A DNA stretch of 26,419 nt from an uncultured Lachnospiraceae bacterium (GCA_910579425.1 CAJTVL010000054.1:1-26419), one strand, 5' to 3'; shown: positions 1 to 8,161, counted from the stretch's first letter. Numbers and translations: made by a program. Notes: a model not told the origin generated them from the sequence alone.

Positions 1-180
1 CTATCTGCGTCCCAGCGCAAGCGAGATGATGCTGAGCAAAATTAATGTGACGCCCACAATGCGGTTTAATTTCTTATTGTCGCATCTTTTTGATGCAGTT
101 ATGGTATCATAAATGAAAAAGTTCCGACAGGGACAAATCCTGACGATTGTGTAAATTTGCCGCAAATCGGGACAAATTCT
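1..180 (-). pseudogene. Possible C-terminal remnant of a membrane protein
   Basis: Read on the minus strand, a frame ending in TAG at positions 3-1 is open for about 180 bases and ends with a basic stretch (KRCDNKKLNR) followed by one hydrophobic helix (IVGVTLILLSIISLAL) and a GRR tail. This is how the last helix of many small transporters looks. The frame has no ATG and is closed by a stop near position 195, so no intact gene of this frame can lie here. It overlaps the leader of the TetR gene on the other strand. It could be a decayed transporter end or chance; I do not recognise the family. Confidence 0.25.
77..105 (+). promoter_or_regulatory. Putative promoter of the TetR-type gene
   Basis: TTGTCG (77-82) and TATGGT (100-105) are separated by 17 bases, a plausible sigma-A promoter. 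Transcription from it would include the direct repeats at 130-181 in the leader. Neither hexamer is perfect, so this is tentative. Confidence 0.35.
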
Positions 181-181
181 G
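130..181 (+). repeat. 13-bp direct repeat in the TetR leader, candidate operator
   Basis: GGGACAAATCCTG at 130-142 recurs as GGGACAAATTCTG at 169-181 (one mismatch), and both copies are followed by a GTAAATT motif. The repeats sit between the putative promoter and the TetR start codon, where an autoregulatory operator would be expected. TetR operators are more usually inverted repeats, so the assignment is inference. Confidence 0.35.
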
Positions 182-216
182 TAAATTGGATAAAATCAGG
201 GGAAGGGAGAAAATCC

Positions 217-801
217 ATGGCCTACGAGACCGCCTCAAACCAGCGCAAAGAGCTGATCGCCTCAACTTTAAAGGAACTGCTTCAGACAAAACCCCTCTCG
301 AAAATATCGGTTACCGGACTCGTTCAGCAGTGCCGGATCAACCGTAAAACCTTTTACTATCATTTTGAAGATATTTACGCTTTGCTTAAATGGATGCTGG
401 AGCGGGAGATCATTGAAATGCTCCGTCAGTATGATTTGCTTTCAGACTATGACGCCGCCCTGGGATTTGCACTTGATTATATTGGCGAAAACTATACCAT
501 GCTGCGCAATATTTATAATTCCATGGAGGTGGAACATCTGCGGAGGTTCTTTTTTTCATGTTTCCGGGAAATAACCAGGCTGATTATTGAAGAACCCGCA
601 GCGAAGATGGGGTATCGGGTGACAGAGGAGTATAAGGCATTTTTGATCGACTTTTATACGGAAGGGATCGTCGGCGGCATGATTCATGAAATTTCGAATC
701 CTTCTTTTTATAAAAGGGAAACGTTGTCGGCCTATATTTACACCACCTTTCGGGGCGGCATCCTTCAGTCCTTAAAGGATGCCCAGGAAAATGGCCTGTA
801 A
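217..801 (+). CDS. TetR/AcrR family regulator, DhaS-like C-terminal domain
   Basis: 194-residue transcription factor. Residues about 8-55 carry the TetR helix-turn-helix, with the recognition-helix signature INRKTFYYHFEDIYALL. The rest is helical and includes an FFFSCFREI segment and a late GIVGGMIHE motif, typical of the TetR_C_8 (DhaS-like) ligand domain. A longer frame begins at 157, but ATG 217 is chosen because a purine-rich GGAAGGGAGA ribosome site (201-210) precedes it and the usual TetR N-terminus starts there. Repeats at 130-181 may be its operator. Its target is unknown: the stretch downstream holds no intact gene, and the fucosidase at 1174 has its own -10 box. Family assignment is firm; function is not. 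Confidence 0.9.
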   Translation: MAYETASNQRKELIASTLKELLQTKPLSKISVTGLVQQCRINRKTFYYHFEDIYALLKWMLEREIIEMLRQYDLLSDYDAALGFALDYIGENYTMLRNIYNSMEVEHLRRFFFSCFREITRLIIEEPAAKMGYRVTEEYKAFLIDFYTEGIVGGMIHEISNPSFYKRETLSAYIYTTFRGGILQSLKDAQENGL

Positions 802-1085
802 TGGGCCAGGGCAAGGCCTTTGCGGATATGAAGCCGGAAGGGGAAATAAACCACTTGATAAAAAAGTGTATGTAAAAAGCTTCAGAAAAACAAATCCGCG
901 GCAGTCATAGCCGACCAGAGGCAGGTCGGCAGCTACGATGCGGAGCAGATATATAAGGTTTATTCAGCGGGCGGATGTTGGGTGAACCAGAGAACAAACC
1001 ATATCGTTCCGCTAAAACTGCAAAAACACGTCATATTCCGGCGCAACATGGCATGAAACACACTTAAATTATTTCCCGGACAGTC
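802..1085 (+). other. Non-coding stretch with a possible gene relic
   Basis: About 280 bases without an intact gene. One plus-strand frame from about 880 to 1057 is open and reads like the end of a real protein (for example SYDAEQIYKVYSAGGCWVNQ), ending at TGA after NMA. It has no start codon or ribosome site. It may be the degraded tail of a gene once regulated by the TetR protein. I do not recognise it. Confidence 0.25.
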
Positions 1086-1091
1086 TATAAT
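1063..1091 (+). promoter_or_regulatory. Putative promoter of the fucosidase gene
   Basis: A perfect -10 box TATAAT lies at 1086-1091, with a weak -35 candidate CTTAAA at 1063-1068 (17-bp spacer). The -10 box overlaps the first ATG of the long open frame (1090), which argues that translation starts at 1174. The weak -35 suggests activator dependence. Confidence 0.45.
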
Positions 1092-1173
1092 GAAACTAGA
1101 TCGGTTCATTACGTGTCCAATTGAAATCAATGGAAATTACTTTGCGTGTCATGACGCGGGAGAGGAGTGTTTT

Positions 1174-2646
1174 ATGTATCAAATGGAAAATTACCTGAAA
1201 ACCATCGACGAGGTGATCGCCAAAGGGCCTTATGAGCCCACCTGGGAATCCTTATCGGCTTACGAGGTGCCCAAATGGTACCGGGACGCCAAGTTTGGAA
1301 TTTTTATCCACTGGGGGATTTACAGTGTTCCTGCCTTTGGGAATGAGTGGTATCCCAGGAATATGTATTTGGAGGGCTCTGCGGAGTACGAACATCATAT
1401 CAAGACTTACGGCAGACAGAGCGATTTTGGCTATAAGGATTTTATCCCTATGTTCAAGGCCGAAAAGTTCTGTGCCCAGGAGTGGGCGGAATTATTCAAA
1501 CAGGCGGGGGCCCGGTATGTGGTGCCGGTGGCGGAGCACCATGACGGATTTCAGATGTACAGAAGCGAGGTGTCCCACTGGAACGCCTATGAGATGGGGC
1601 CGAAAAGAGACGTGCTTGGGGAGCTGAAGGAGAGCTGTGAGGAAAAGGGAATGGAGGTAGGCGCATCCTCCCACCGGGTAGAGCACTGGTTTTTTATGGG
1701 CCATGGAAAGGAATTTGACAGCGACGTCCGGGAACCCATGGAGCGGGGGGATTTTTACTGGCCTGCCATGCCAGAGCCGAATCATCAGGACATCTACAGC
1801 AAGCCGGAGCCGACGGAGGAATATCTCCAGGACTGGCTGGTGCGCACCTGCGAGATCATAGACCGTTACCGCCCCAGAGTCCTTTATTTTGACTGGTGGA
1901 TCCAGCACAGTGCCCTTAAGCCTTACCTGAAAAAGCTGGCGGCTTACTATTACAACCGGGCGGTTTCGTGGGGCATGGAAGTGGCGATCAATTACAAGCA
2001 TGATGCCTTCCAGTTCGGAACTGCCGTTCCGGATGTGGAGAGAGGGCAGTTCGCGGAGGTAAAGCCCTATTTCTGGCAGACGGATACGGCAGTGGCCCTC
2101 AATTCATGGGGCTACACGGAAAATAATCAGTTCCGCCCGGCCGGGGATATTATTTGTGACCTGGTGGATATTGTCAGCAAGAACGGCGCTCTTTTGTTGA
2201 ACGTAGGGCCGAAGGCGGACGGAACCATTTCCGACGAGGATAAAGCTATTTTGCTGGAAATAGGAGCATGGCTTAAGGGCAACGGAGAGGCAATCTATGG
2301 GACAAAGACCTGGAGGAAATACGGGGAGGGGCCTACGAGGATCGTGGAAGGGCAATTCTCGGACGGCATCAAGAAGAATTTTACTTCCCAGGATTTCCGT
2401 TTTACCACAAAGGCAGGCTTCCTCTATGCCACTGCCTTAAAGTGCAGTGAAAACGGGGAGTACTGTATCCAATCCCTGGGAGAGCAGGACGCGTCCAAAC
2501 AGGCGAATTTCCATGGGATTATCAGAGACTTGGAAGTACTTGGGGATGGCAGCAGGCCAAAGTGGGGCAGGGATGAAAAGGGACTGCATATCAAGACCGG
2601 ATTCAGGAGCGCTCATCCCGTTGTGTTTAAGATTAAGGTGGATTGA
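1174..2646 (+). CDS. Alpha-L-fucosidase, glycoside hydrolase family 29
   Basis: Predicted 490-residue retaining exo-fucosidase that removes terminal L-fucose from glycans such as mucin or milk oligosaccharides. No signal peptide is visible, so it probably acts in the cytoplasm. The N-terminus holds the GH29 landmark KFGIFIHWGIYSVPAF (His46), then EHHDGFQMY. The motif RVLYFDWWI places the likely catalytic nucleophile at Asp240. GALLLNVGPKADGTI marks the end of the barrel, and a beta-rich C-terminal domain follows. ATG 1174 is preferred over the upstream in-frame ATG at 1090 because GGGAGAGGAG stands just before it and a -10 box overlaps 1090. The gene stands alone and converges on an AraC/YesN remnant, overlapping its end by 14 bp. 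The acid/base residue cannot be assigned by eye. Confidence 0.95.
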   Translation: MYQMENYLKTIDEVIAKGPYEPTWESLSAYEVPKWYRDAKFGIFIHWGIYSVPAFGNEWYPRNMYLEGSAEYEHHIKTYGRQSDFGYKDFIPMFKAEKFCAQEWAELFKQAGARYVVPVAEHHDGFQMYRSEVSHWNAYEMGPKRDVLGELKESCEEKGMEVGASSHRVEHWFFMGHGKEFDSDVREPMERGDFYWPAMPEPNHQDIYSKPEPTEEYLQDWLVRTCEIIDRYRPRVLYFDWWIQHSALKPYLKKLAAYYYNRAVSWGMEVAINYKHDAFQFGTAVPDVERGQFAEVKPYFWQTDTAVALNSWGYTENNQFRPAGDIICDLVDIVSKNGALLLNVGPKADGTISDEDKAILLEIGAWLKGNGEAIYGTKTWRKYGEGPTRIVEGQFSDGIKKNFTSQDFRFTTKAGFLYATALKCSENGEYCIQSLGEQDASKQANFHGIIRDLEVLGDGSRPKWGRDEKGLHIKTGFRSAHPVVFKIKVD

Positions 2647-2989
2647 GGATTCTGCGCTCATCCGGTTTAAGGCTCTGGGGGGACGGCTGTTTTTGCTCCC
2701 TCAGAAGCCATTGTCTGGGGATGACACCGAATTTGTCCCGGAAAATTTTGTGAAAATAGGAAGCGGAATGGCAGCCGGTTTTTGCACTTACGGTTTCCAA
2801 TGACAGGCCTGGATCTGAGAGCATCAGTTCACAGGCCTTTTGCATCCGGACATTGGTCAGATACTGTAAAAAGGTGATGTCCGTTTCCTTTTTGAAGATA
2901 TAGCTTAAGTAGCTGGGATTGATGGAAACTTCTCCGGAACTTACACCGGCAATGGAAAAGGCATTTCGGCTGGCGGCGAAAAAACGCAA
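2633..2989 (-). pseudogene. 5'-truncated AraC/YesN-type regulator remnant
   Basis: The frame encodes an AraC-family C-terminal DNA-binding domain: SINPSYLSYIFKKETDITF (first helix-turn-helix), NVRMQKACELM, then the second motif ASYFHKIFRDKFGVIPRQW. Everything upstream of the first helix-turn-helix is missing or garbled, and the only start is a TTG (2989) with no ribosome site. Full-length members carry a receiver or cupin domain before this, so at least half the gene is lost. It converges with the fucosidase and overlaps its last 14 bases. Such regulators often flank glycan-utilisation genes, so it may once have controlled the fucosidase (inference). Confidence 0.75.
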
Positions 2990-3057
2990 TACTTAAAGTG
3001 AAGGTTTACAACTGTGAGTTGAGTTTTAATGAAAAAAACAACCTGCCATGTATGGAC

Positions 3058-3086
3058 TTTACATAATACAGCGGTCATAATAATAT
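3058..3086 (+). promoter_or_regulatory. Putative sigma-A promoter of the XRE-domain gene
   Basis: TTTACA (3058-3063) and TAATAT (3081-3086) with a 17-bp spacer, 35 bases before the start codon. Confidence 0.55.
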
Positions 3087-3120
3087 CACAGCAGCTATAA
3101 AACCGAAGGAGAAGAAGAAT

Positions 3121-4368
3121 ATGTTTGATGTCAGAAAAATGGGGGAGCAGATTGCACATCTTCGCATAGGACACGGCTACACTCAGGAACAGCTCGCAGA
3201 GGAATTGAAGGTTTCGCCCCAGGCGGTCAGCAAATGGGAGAATGGAAAAGCAGTGCCCGAGGCATCGATGCTTTATGAAATATCCAGATTTTTTAATTGT
3301 CCTGTGGACAGGATTCTTGATCCGTCGTCATGTGTTTTGGGGGAGATGGACTTTGATTATGAATTCCTTGTCAGGCCGCGGGTTCCTGTAGCTGATTATT
3401 CAGGTCCTGAGTGGCCGAAAAGTATTTCATCAGCATCTCTTTTAACCGCAGTGAAACTGTTTTTTGGATTGGAACAGCGCAGGGACATCAAAGGCTGTCA
3501 GGTCAATGATGAGGAAGAATATATTTTGCAGTCGGCGATCACGAATATATGCTTTGGATATTCTTATGGGCCCGATCAATGGATTCGTGACAGCTTTCTG
3601 ATCTATGGTTTGGATTATGAGATGCATTCAAAGGCGGATTATTCGGAAGGTGAATTTATTGCTCTCGCCTGCAGACAGATTGAGCACGGTTATCCTGTCA
3701 TCATTATCCCAAAGGAGTATACGGATACGATTTTTGCGGTCGGTTTTTCCGGCCATGGACAGATTTTAAAGGGATTGGGATTTTTGGAGGGAGACGATCA
3801 AAAAAATGCAGGGATAAGCTTTGAAGAGCTGAATCAATATGCCGGTTGGTACAAGACGGACTGTGACATGATGCTGATCAGGCCTTCCCGTGAAAAAATG
3901 CCCCTGGCGCAGGCGTGCGCTAATGCGCTCCTTAGAGGGATGACATTGTTATCAAACAAGGAACATCAGGGAGAAGATAAAATGCAGGGCTACGGCCTGA
4001 TTATTTACCGAAACTGGTGTGAGCTGCTCAGGGAAGAAAATCAAAGAGATGCAGATCAAATCGAATGTGTTTTTCCGCATGCGTTTATTCATTATGAGAA
4101 TAAATTAAGAACAAAACAGTTTTTTGAGCTGTGCATTAATATAATTCCCCAGATTGATAAGGAGTTAATGGCTTTAGCGATCAGTCAATACAAAGACATT
4201 ATATCCTTTGCGGCAGATATAGCGGCTATCGCCCATCAGCGTGATTCCTTTCCAAAGGATTCTCTGAAAGAAAAACGGAATCAAATCATGGAAATGCTGC
4301 GCAGAAGCAGGGAACAGGAAGAACTGGCCTTGAATTATATCCAAAAAGCTCTGGCGGCGCCGGGTTGA
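3121..4368 (+). CDS. XRE-family HTH protein with large C-terminal domain of unknown function
   Basis: 415 residues. Residues about 7-61 form a Cro/CI-type helix-turn-helix (YTQEQLAEELKVSPQAVSKWENG). Residues about 75-275 resemble, by pattern only, a papain/C39-like (BtrH-type) fold: a helix-starting SISSASLLTAVKLFFGL where such enzymes have a Cys, a GYPVIIIP strand, then FAVGFSGHGQILKGLGF around the expected His. The candidate catalytic Cys position is Ser or Ala, so activity is doubtful. The C-terminal third is helical and ends in a charged coiled-coil-like stretch. The start is supported by AAGGAGAAG at 3106 and the promoter at 3058. It is a single-gene unit, converging with the ABC relic. 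HTH is certain; the second domain is inference. Confidence 0.85.
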   Translation: MFDVRKMGEQIAHLRIGHGYTQEQLAEELKVSPQAVSKWENGKAVPEASMLYEISRFFNCPVDRILDPSSCVLGEMDFDYEFLVRPRVPVADYSGPEWPKSISSASLLTAVKLFFGLEQRRDIKGCQVNDEEEYILQSAITNICFGYSYGPDQWIRDSFLIYGLDYEMHSKADYSEGEFIALACRQIEHGYPVIIIPKEYTDTIFAVGFSGHGQILKGLGFLEGDDQKNAGISFEELNQYAGWYKTDCDMMLIRPSREKMPLAQACANALLRGMTLLSNKEHQGEDKMQGYGLIIYRNWCELLREENQRDADQIECVFPHAFIHYENKLRTKQFFELCINIIPQIDKELMALAISQYKDIISFAADIAAIAHQRDSFPKDSLKEKRNQIMEMLRRSREQEELALNYIQKALAAPG

Positions 4369-4433
4369 AAATGAGCCTGATGGCTTATTTTCAACCGGCA
4401 ATTTGCGCCGCAGGCGGTTTAAACTGCCGGTTG
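4359..4433. terminator. Two overlapping hairpins between convergent genes
   Basis: The first hairpin (4359-4399) has an arm containing GTTGAAAATGAGCC facing GGCTTATTTTCAAC with loop TGAT, extended by GCCGG/CCGGC with one bulged G. It includes the XRE stop codon. The second pairs CAACCGGCA (392-400 in the 4 kb block) with TGCCGGTTG (4425-4433). They share the CAACCGG segment, so only one can form at a time. Neither has a clean T-run; a bidirectional terminator is the likely role. Confidence 0.5.
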
Positions 4434-4471
4434 CAGATGCGAAAATTTGGCTGAAATTGTCATAACCTCAG

Positions 4472-5536
4472 TTATTGCGAAACAGTAAACAGCGAATAAA
4501 ACAAACCATGTTCGTCCATTAAACGATCAAAAGTACCCCGCTCTGCCACTTCTCCCCGGTGCAAAACGATGATTTCATCATATTCCTTTAACACGTTTCG
4601 CTCCAATCTGTGGGTTACAATGATACGTGTAATATCTTTCGTTGCTAAAATAGAGTTCATAATGCCATTTGCTGTGATCTCATCCAATGCGGCAGTAGCT
4701 TCATCCATTAACAAAACAGATGTGTTTCTCAGTAATGCTCTCGCAATAGATATTCTTTGTTTTTCCCCACCGGATAAAGCGCTTCCGTTTTCGCCGCAAA
4801 TATAATCTTTGCCATGACTGGCGATCAACCGGGAAAGACCTGCCCTGATAACGGCAGACTGCACATCGTTGTCCGGGAAGTCTTTATAGAGCGTAACATT
4901 ATTATAGACGGTATCGTTAAATACAAATACACTTTGCTGGACAAGCGATATTGTTTGAAAAAGCGAGTCCGGATGAATATGCCTCAATTCAGTCCCGTCG
5001 AACATGATACTGCCCTCATAATTGTCATATGTTTGCATGATGAGGTTTAGTAAGGTTGTTTTGCCTGAACCGGAGCTGCCGACAATTGCATATTTCTTTC
5101 CGGGTGAAAAATCAAGATTAATATGGTGTAAAATTTCTTTTTCATCTTCATAACCGAAGGACAGATCACGGATAGAGATCCCCTGTGTCAGGGTTGGAGC
5201 TATTACTTCGCCGCCGGTTTCTTCATGCTGAGACAGGAAATCAGATAATCTGTCCATTATGGCGACTGCCGCTTTTCTATTTGCAAGAATTTGCAACTAA
5301 GCGTACTTTTGAAATAAAGCAATCATAATGCCATACTTCCACATAAAAATTCGGCCGCAAGGAAAGAAATTCCTTGTGGCCGGATAATGTCATAGCTGCC
5401 CTAAAAGGGCGTACCATACCATATAATCAGAGCGAAAAGAATATCTGCTTTCCTGCGAAACGGCATGACAACAAACAGCTATCGCTGCAGAAAAAACTAT
5501 CATGCCAAATGGATTTTAGCAGGAAATGTAGATCAT
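4472..5536 (-). pseudogene. Degraded ABC exporter: start region plus nucleotide-binding domain
   Basis: Positions 5296-4472 encode an intact-looking ABC ATPase domain of about 250 residues: Walker A GSSGSGKTT, Q-loop LVQQS, signature LSGGEKQRIS, Walker B VLLMDEATAALD and switch His in IVTHRLE. It is preceded by the linker ANRKAAVAIMDRL that normally follows the transmembrane domain. The six-helix membrane domain is absent and the frame is closed upstream by TAG, leaving only a TTG start without a ribosome site. Further upstream a promoter (5568-5597), an RBS (GAAGGGGTG) and ATG 5536 survive, followed by MIYISC, a stop, and a continuing hydrophobic frame (NPFGMIVFSAAIAVC) that resembles the start of such an exporter. 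The simplest reading is one exporter gene with an internal deletion and stop mutations. Confidence 0.7.
5350..5383 (-). terminator. Hairpin with T-rich tail on the minus strand
   Basis: CGGCCGCAAGGAA pairs with TTCCTTGTGGCCG around loop AGAAA (one G-T pair). On the minus strand it is followed by ATTTTTATG. It would stop leftward transcripts from the promoter at 5568-5597, upstream of the surviving ABC domain, consistent with that domain being silent. The rest of 5297-5627 holds only the relic frame and that promoter. Confidence 0.55.
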
Positions 5537-5567
5537 CTTTTCACCCCTTCCACTTATTTTTGTTTGT

Positions 5568-5597
5568 ATTATATCATGTTTATTTTTGTTTTTTCAA
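5568..5597 (-). promoter_or_regulatory. Promoter retained upstream of the ABC exporter relic
   Basis: On the minus strand TTGAAA (5597-5592), an 18-bp spacer, and a perfect TATAAT (5573-5568). GAAGGGGTG and an ATG at 5536 follow. It serves only a broken frame now. Confidence 0.55.
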
Positions 5598-5627
5598 GTC
5601 ATTTGTTCAGTTTAAGAATATACTCTC

Positions 5628-6167
5628 TCAGGAGTAGATTTGTGTACATAATTTTGCATATATATAAGTATCTTTCCAGACAGGCTTTCCATCCCCATCC
5701 TTCCAGAAGTAAACATTTTGCTTTAAGTGTGCTTCTCTGCAAAAACCCAGAGCTTCCAGCAATTTCCAGGAGTTTGTATTATTGGGATCGCATTCCGCAT
5801 AGATCCGGTGGGTTCCGTTTAAAAATGCCTGCTGAATTAATGTCTGGCAGCTTTCTTTGGCATATCCGTTTTCCCAATAATTCCTGTTTAGTACATATCC
5901 TATTTCCAGCGCGTCAAACTCCCGTCTTCCCATATAAATATTGCCGATCATTTTGTGGCTGCTTTTTAATTCAATGGCAATCATTTCATCCGTTGAGATA
6001 CGCCATTTGAGATTTTCCTTCGCTTCATCGAGCGACATAGGTTTATAGGGTTCAAATTCTACCACCTTTTTGTCGGACAGGTATTCGAACAAATCCTGCA
6101 AATCCTCTTTTTTATATCTTCTTAAAATCAATCGCTTTGTTGTTGCAAGGATGGTTTTGCTTTCCAT
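5628..6167 (-). CDS. GNAT family N-acetyltransferase, RimJ/RimL-like
   Basis: 179-residue acetyl-CoA-dependent acyltransferase. The N-terminal TKRLILRRYKKEDLQDLFEYL is the usual opening of the Acetyltransf_3 group (RimJ/RimL and antibiotic or amino-acid acetylating relatives). The acetyl-CoA loop is RNYWENGYAKESCQTL (residues about 94-109), and ECDPNNTNSWKLLEALGFCREAH is the conserved motif B. ATG 6167 follows AAAGGGAA at a proper distance. The gene is flanked by the ABC exporter pair upstream (106 bp, with a hairpin between) and the ABC relic downstream. Substrate cannot be read from sequence: N-terminal protein acetylation, a small molecule or an antibiotic are all possible. Confidence 0.9.
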   Translation of the reverse strand: MESKTILATTKRLILRRYKKEDLQDLFEYLSDKKVVEFEPYKPMSLDEAKENLKWRISTDEMIAIELKSSHKMIGNIYMGRREFDALEIGYVLNRNYWENGYAKESCQTLIQQAFLNGTHRIYAECDPNNTNSWKLLEALGFCREAHLKQNVYFWKDGDGKPVWKDTYIYAKLCTQIYS

Positions 6168-6220
6168 ATAAATTCCCTTTCTAAGCGGCCATACAAATCA
6201 GAATGCCGGATGCCGTTTCA

Positions 6221-6242
6221 AGGCGCAGATTTCTCTGCGCCT
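6221..6242 (-). terminator. Hairpin after the ABC exporter operon
   Basis: A perfect 9-bp stem (AGGCGCAGA/TCTGCGCCT, loop TTTC) lies 32 bases after the exporter stop. An outer TTCAAGGC...GCCTTGAA repeat (6217-6254) can form an alternative pairing. There is no T-run on the minus strand, so termination is not certain. Confidence 0.4.
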
Positions 6243-6273
6243 ATCGAGCCTTGAAGTTTGGCGGAACAACCTA

Positions 6274-8058
6274 CTACGCACAATTCGCATACTGCGACAT
6301 GTACAGCCGGTAATACTCCCCATTTCTTGCCATCAGCTCTTCATGCGTCCCTTTCTCCAGAATATTTCCCTGATCCACGTACATAATGCAGTCGGCATTT
6401 TTGATGGTGGAGAGGCGGTGGGCAATGATAAAGGAGGTGCGGCCTTTTAGGAGCTCATTCAAGCCCTTTTGCAGTAAGATCTCCGTCTCCGTGTCAATGC
6501 TGGAGGTTGCCTCATCCAAAATGAGAATCCTGGGGTCGGCAAGGAGGGCACGGGCGAAGGAGATGAGCTGGCGCTGGCCTACCGAAAGGCGGCTTCCCCT
6601 TTCATTGACTTCCGTGTAATAACCGTTTTCCATCTCCATGATAAAGTCGTGGGCGCAGACAGTTTTGGCGGCCCGGATGACCTCCTCGTCCGTGGCGGTG
6701 TAATTGCCGTAGCGGATATTGTCCATGATGGTTCCGGCGAAGATGAAGCTGTCCTGCATCATGACGCCCATCTGAGCCCGCAGGGAGTGGATGGTTACCT
6801 TGGAAATGTCGGTTCCGTCGATGAGGATGCGGCCGCTGTCCAGATTATAAAAGCGGCTTAAAAGGTTCACCAGCGTTGTTTTTCCCGCTCCGGTAGGGCC
6901 CACAATGGCGAAGGTATCTCCGATTTTGGCGTGGAAATTCACATCATCCAGAATTTTCATTTCCGGTTCATAGCTGAAGGTGACATGCTCAAAGGTTACC
7001 TCTCCCTTGATTGGAGGCATCGTAGCGGCGTCCGGCGCATCCTTTACGGAAACAGGCTCGTCAATGGTCTCAAAAATACGCTCCAGATAGGAGATGGCGG
7101 TGAGCAGAGAGTTGTAAAAGCCTGCCAGCGTGTTGATGGGAGCCCAGAACCGGCCTACATAGGCTGTAAAAGCAACCAGTACGCCCACCGTAATGGGGGA
7201 GGCGCTGTCAAACATCCAGTGAATTCCCAGCACATAGATGGCGGAAGTGGTTACCATGGAGATAATATCAACCGAAGGCCCCATGGTGAAGTTGTACATA
7301 CACGCATGCATCCAGGATTTTCGGTAGCTGCTGCTTAAGCTGTTGAAAATATTGCTGTTCATTTCCTCCCGGACAAAGGACTGGGTTACCCGGATTCCGT
7401 TGATGCTCTCCGCAATATAAGCGTTTAAGTTGGACTGTTTGTTGCTCTGGATCTGCCACGCTTTGCGCTGCTTTTTCTTGATAAAGACCACCACCACAGC
7501 CAGCACGGGCAGGCCGCACAGGCAAAGCAGGGTCAGCCTTACATTGGTCAGAAGCATAAAAGCCACAATGAAAAACAGGTTGCACAGATCCGTGATGGTG
7601 TTAAGGATACCGTTGGAGAGCAGGTCGCTTAGGCTGTTTACATAGTTGACCACCCGCACCTGAATTTTGCCGTGAGGCCTGTTGTCATAGTAGGAAAAGG
7701 GCAGATCCTGCAAATGCCTGAAAATATCGTACCGCAGATCGTGTATGATCTGCTGGCCGATAATGTTGGTGTGCTTGATCTTATATCGCAGACTGAAAGC
7801 CGAATACAGGGCGGCAAGCAGGGTCAGGCCGCTGTAAAAGGCCACGCTTTTCATGTCTCCTGCCGGAATGCTTTCGTCCATAATCTTTAAAAAGAACTGC
7901 GGAATCAGCATGGTAAAAGCGGAGGCGGAGAGCATCAGCGCTGCAACCGAGGCAAAGCGCTTCCGATAGGGCTTTAAGTAGCCCAGCAGTCGTTTTAGCT
8001 GGTTTATGTCAAATTTGTCTTCCAGAATTTCATCCACATCATATTTATTCCGTGCCAT
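6274..8058 (-). CDS. ABC exporter, catalytic half of a heterodimer
   Basis: 594-residue half-transporter: six-helix ABC membrane domain (about residues 30-330), then an ATPase domain. Walker A is GPTGAGKTT (387-395), signature LSVGQ (491-495), Walker B ILILDEATSS with the catalytic Glu516, and switch His547 in IIAHRLSTIK. Glu and His are intact but the signature departs from LSGGQ, which is the pattern of the consensus-site subunit in heterodimeric exporters such as TM287/288 or BmrCD. The open frame extends to 8253 into the upstream gene; ATG 8058 is chosen because AGAGGGAAACT precedes it and MARNKYDVDEIL is a natural N-terminus. The partner lies 103 bp upstream. It probably exports drugs or lipids; the substrate is unknown. 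Confidence 0.93.
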   Translation of the reverse strand: MARNKYDVDEILEDKFDINQLKRLLGYLKPYRKRFASVAALMLSASAFTMLIPQFFLKIMDESIPAGDMKSVAFYSGLTLLAALYSAFSLRYKIKHTNIIGQQIIHDLRYDIFRHLQDLPFSYYDNRPHGKIQVRVVNYVNSLSDLLSNGILNTITDLCNLFFIVAFMLLTNVRLTLLCLCGLPVLAVVVVFIKKKQRKAWQIQSNKQSNLNAYIAESINGIRVTQSFVREEMNSNIFNSLSSSYRKSWMHACMYNFTMGPSVDIISMVTTSAIYVLGIHWMFDSASPITVGVLVAFTAYVGRFWAPINTLAGFYNSLLTAISYLERIFETIDEPVSVKDAPDAATMPPIKGEVTFEHVTFSYEPEMKILDDVNFHAKIGDTFAIVGPTGAGKTTLVNLLSRFYNLDSGRILIDGTDISKVTIHSLRAQMGVMMQDSFIFAGTIMDNIRYGNYTATDEEVIRAAKTVCAHDFIMEMENGYYTEVNERGSRLSVGQRQLISFARALLADPRILILDEATSSIDTETEILLQKGLNELLKGRTSFIIAHRLSTIKNADCIMYVDQGNILEKGTHEELMARNGEYYRLYMSQYANCA

Positions 8059-8090
8059 AGTTTCCCTCTTTTCTGCACTTGCTTTCTGTG

Positions 8091-8134
8091 CGTTTCCCGG
8101 CAGGGCGCAGAAGAGCGCGCCGCGCCTGGAAACG
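8091..8134 (-). promoter_or_regulatory. Intercistronic hairpin in the ABC operon
   Basis: CGTTTCC (8091-8097) pairs with GGAAACG (8128-8134), and inside it CAGGGCGC faces GCGCCTG with one bulge. It fills most of the 103-bp gap between the two exporter genes. No T-run follows, so it more likely affects mRNA stability or the ratio of the subunits than termination (inference). Confidence 0.4.
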
Positions 8135-8161
8135 GATCGGAATTGTTGGTTTTGCTTTCCG

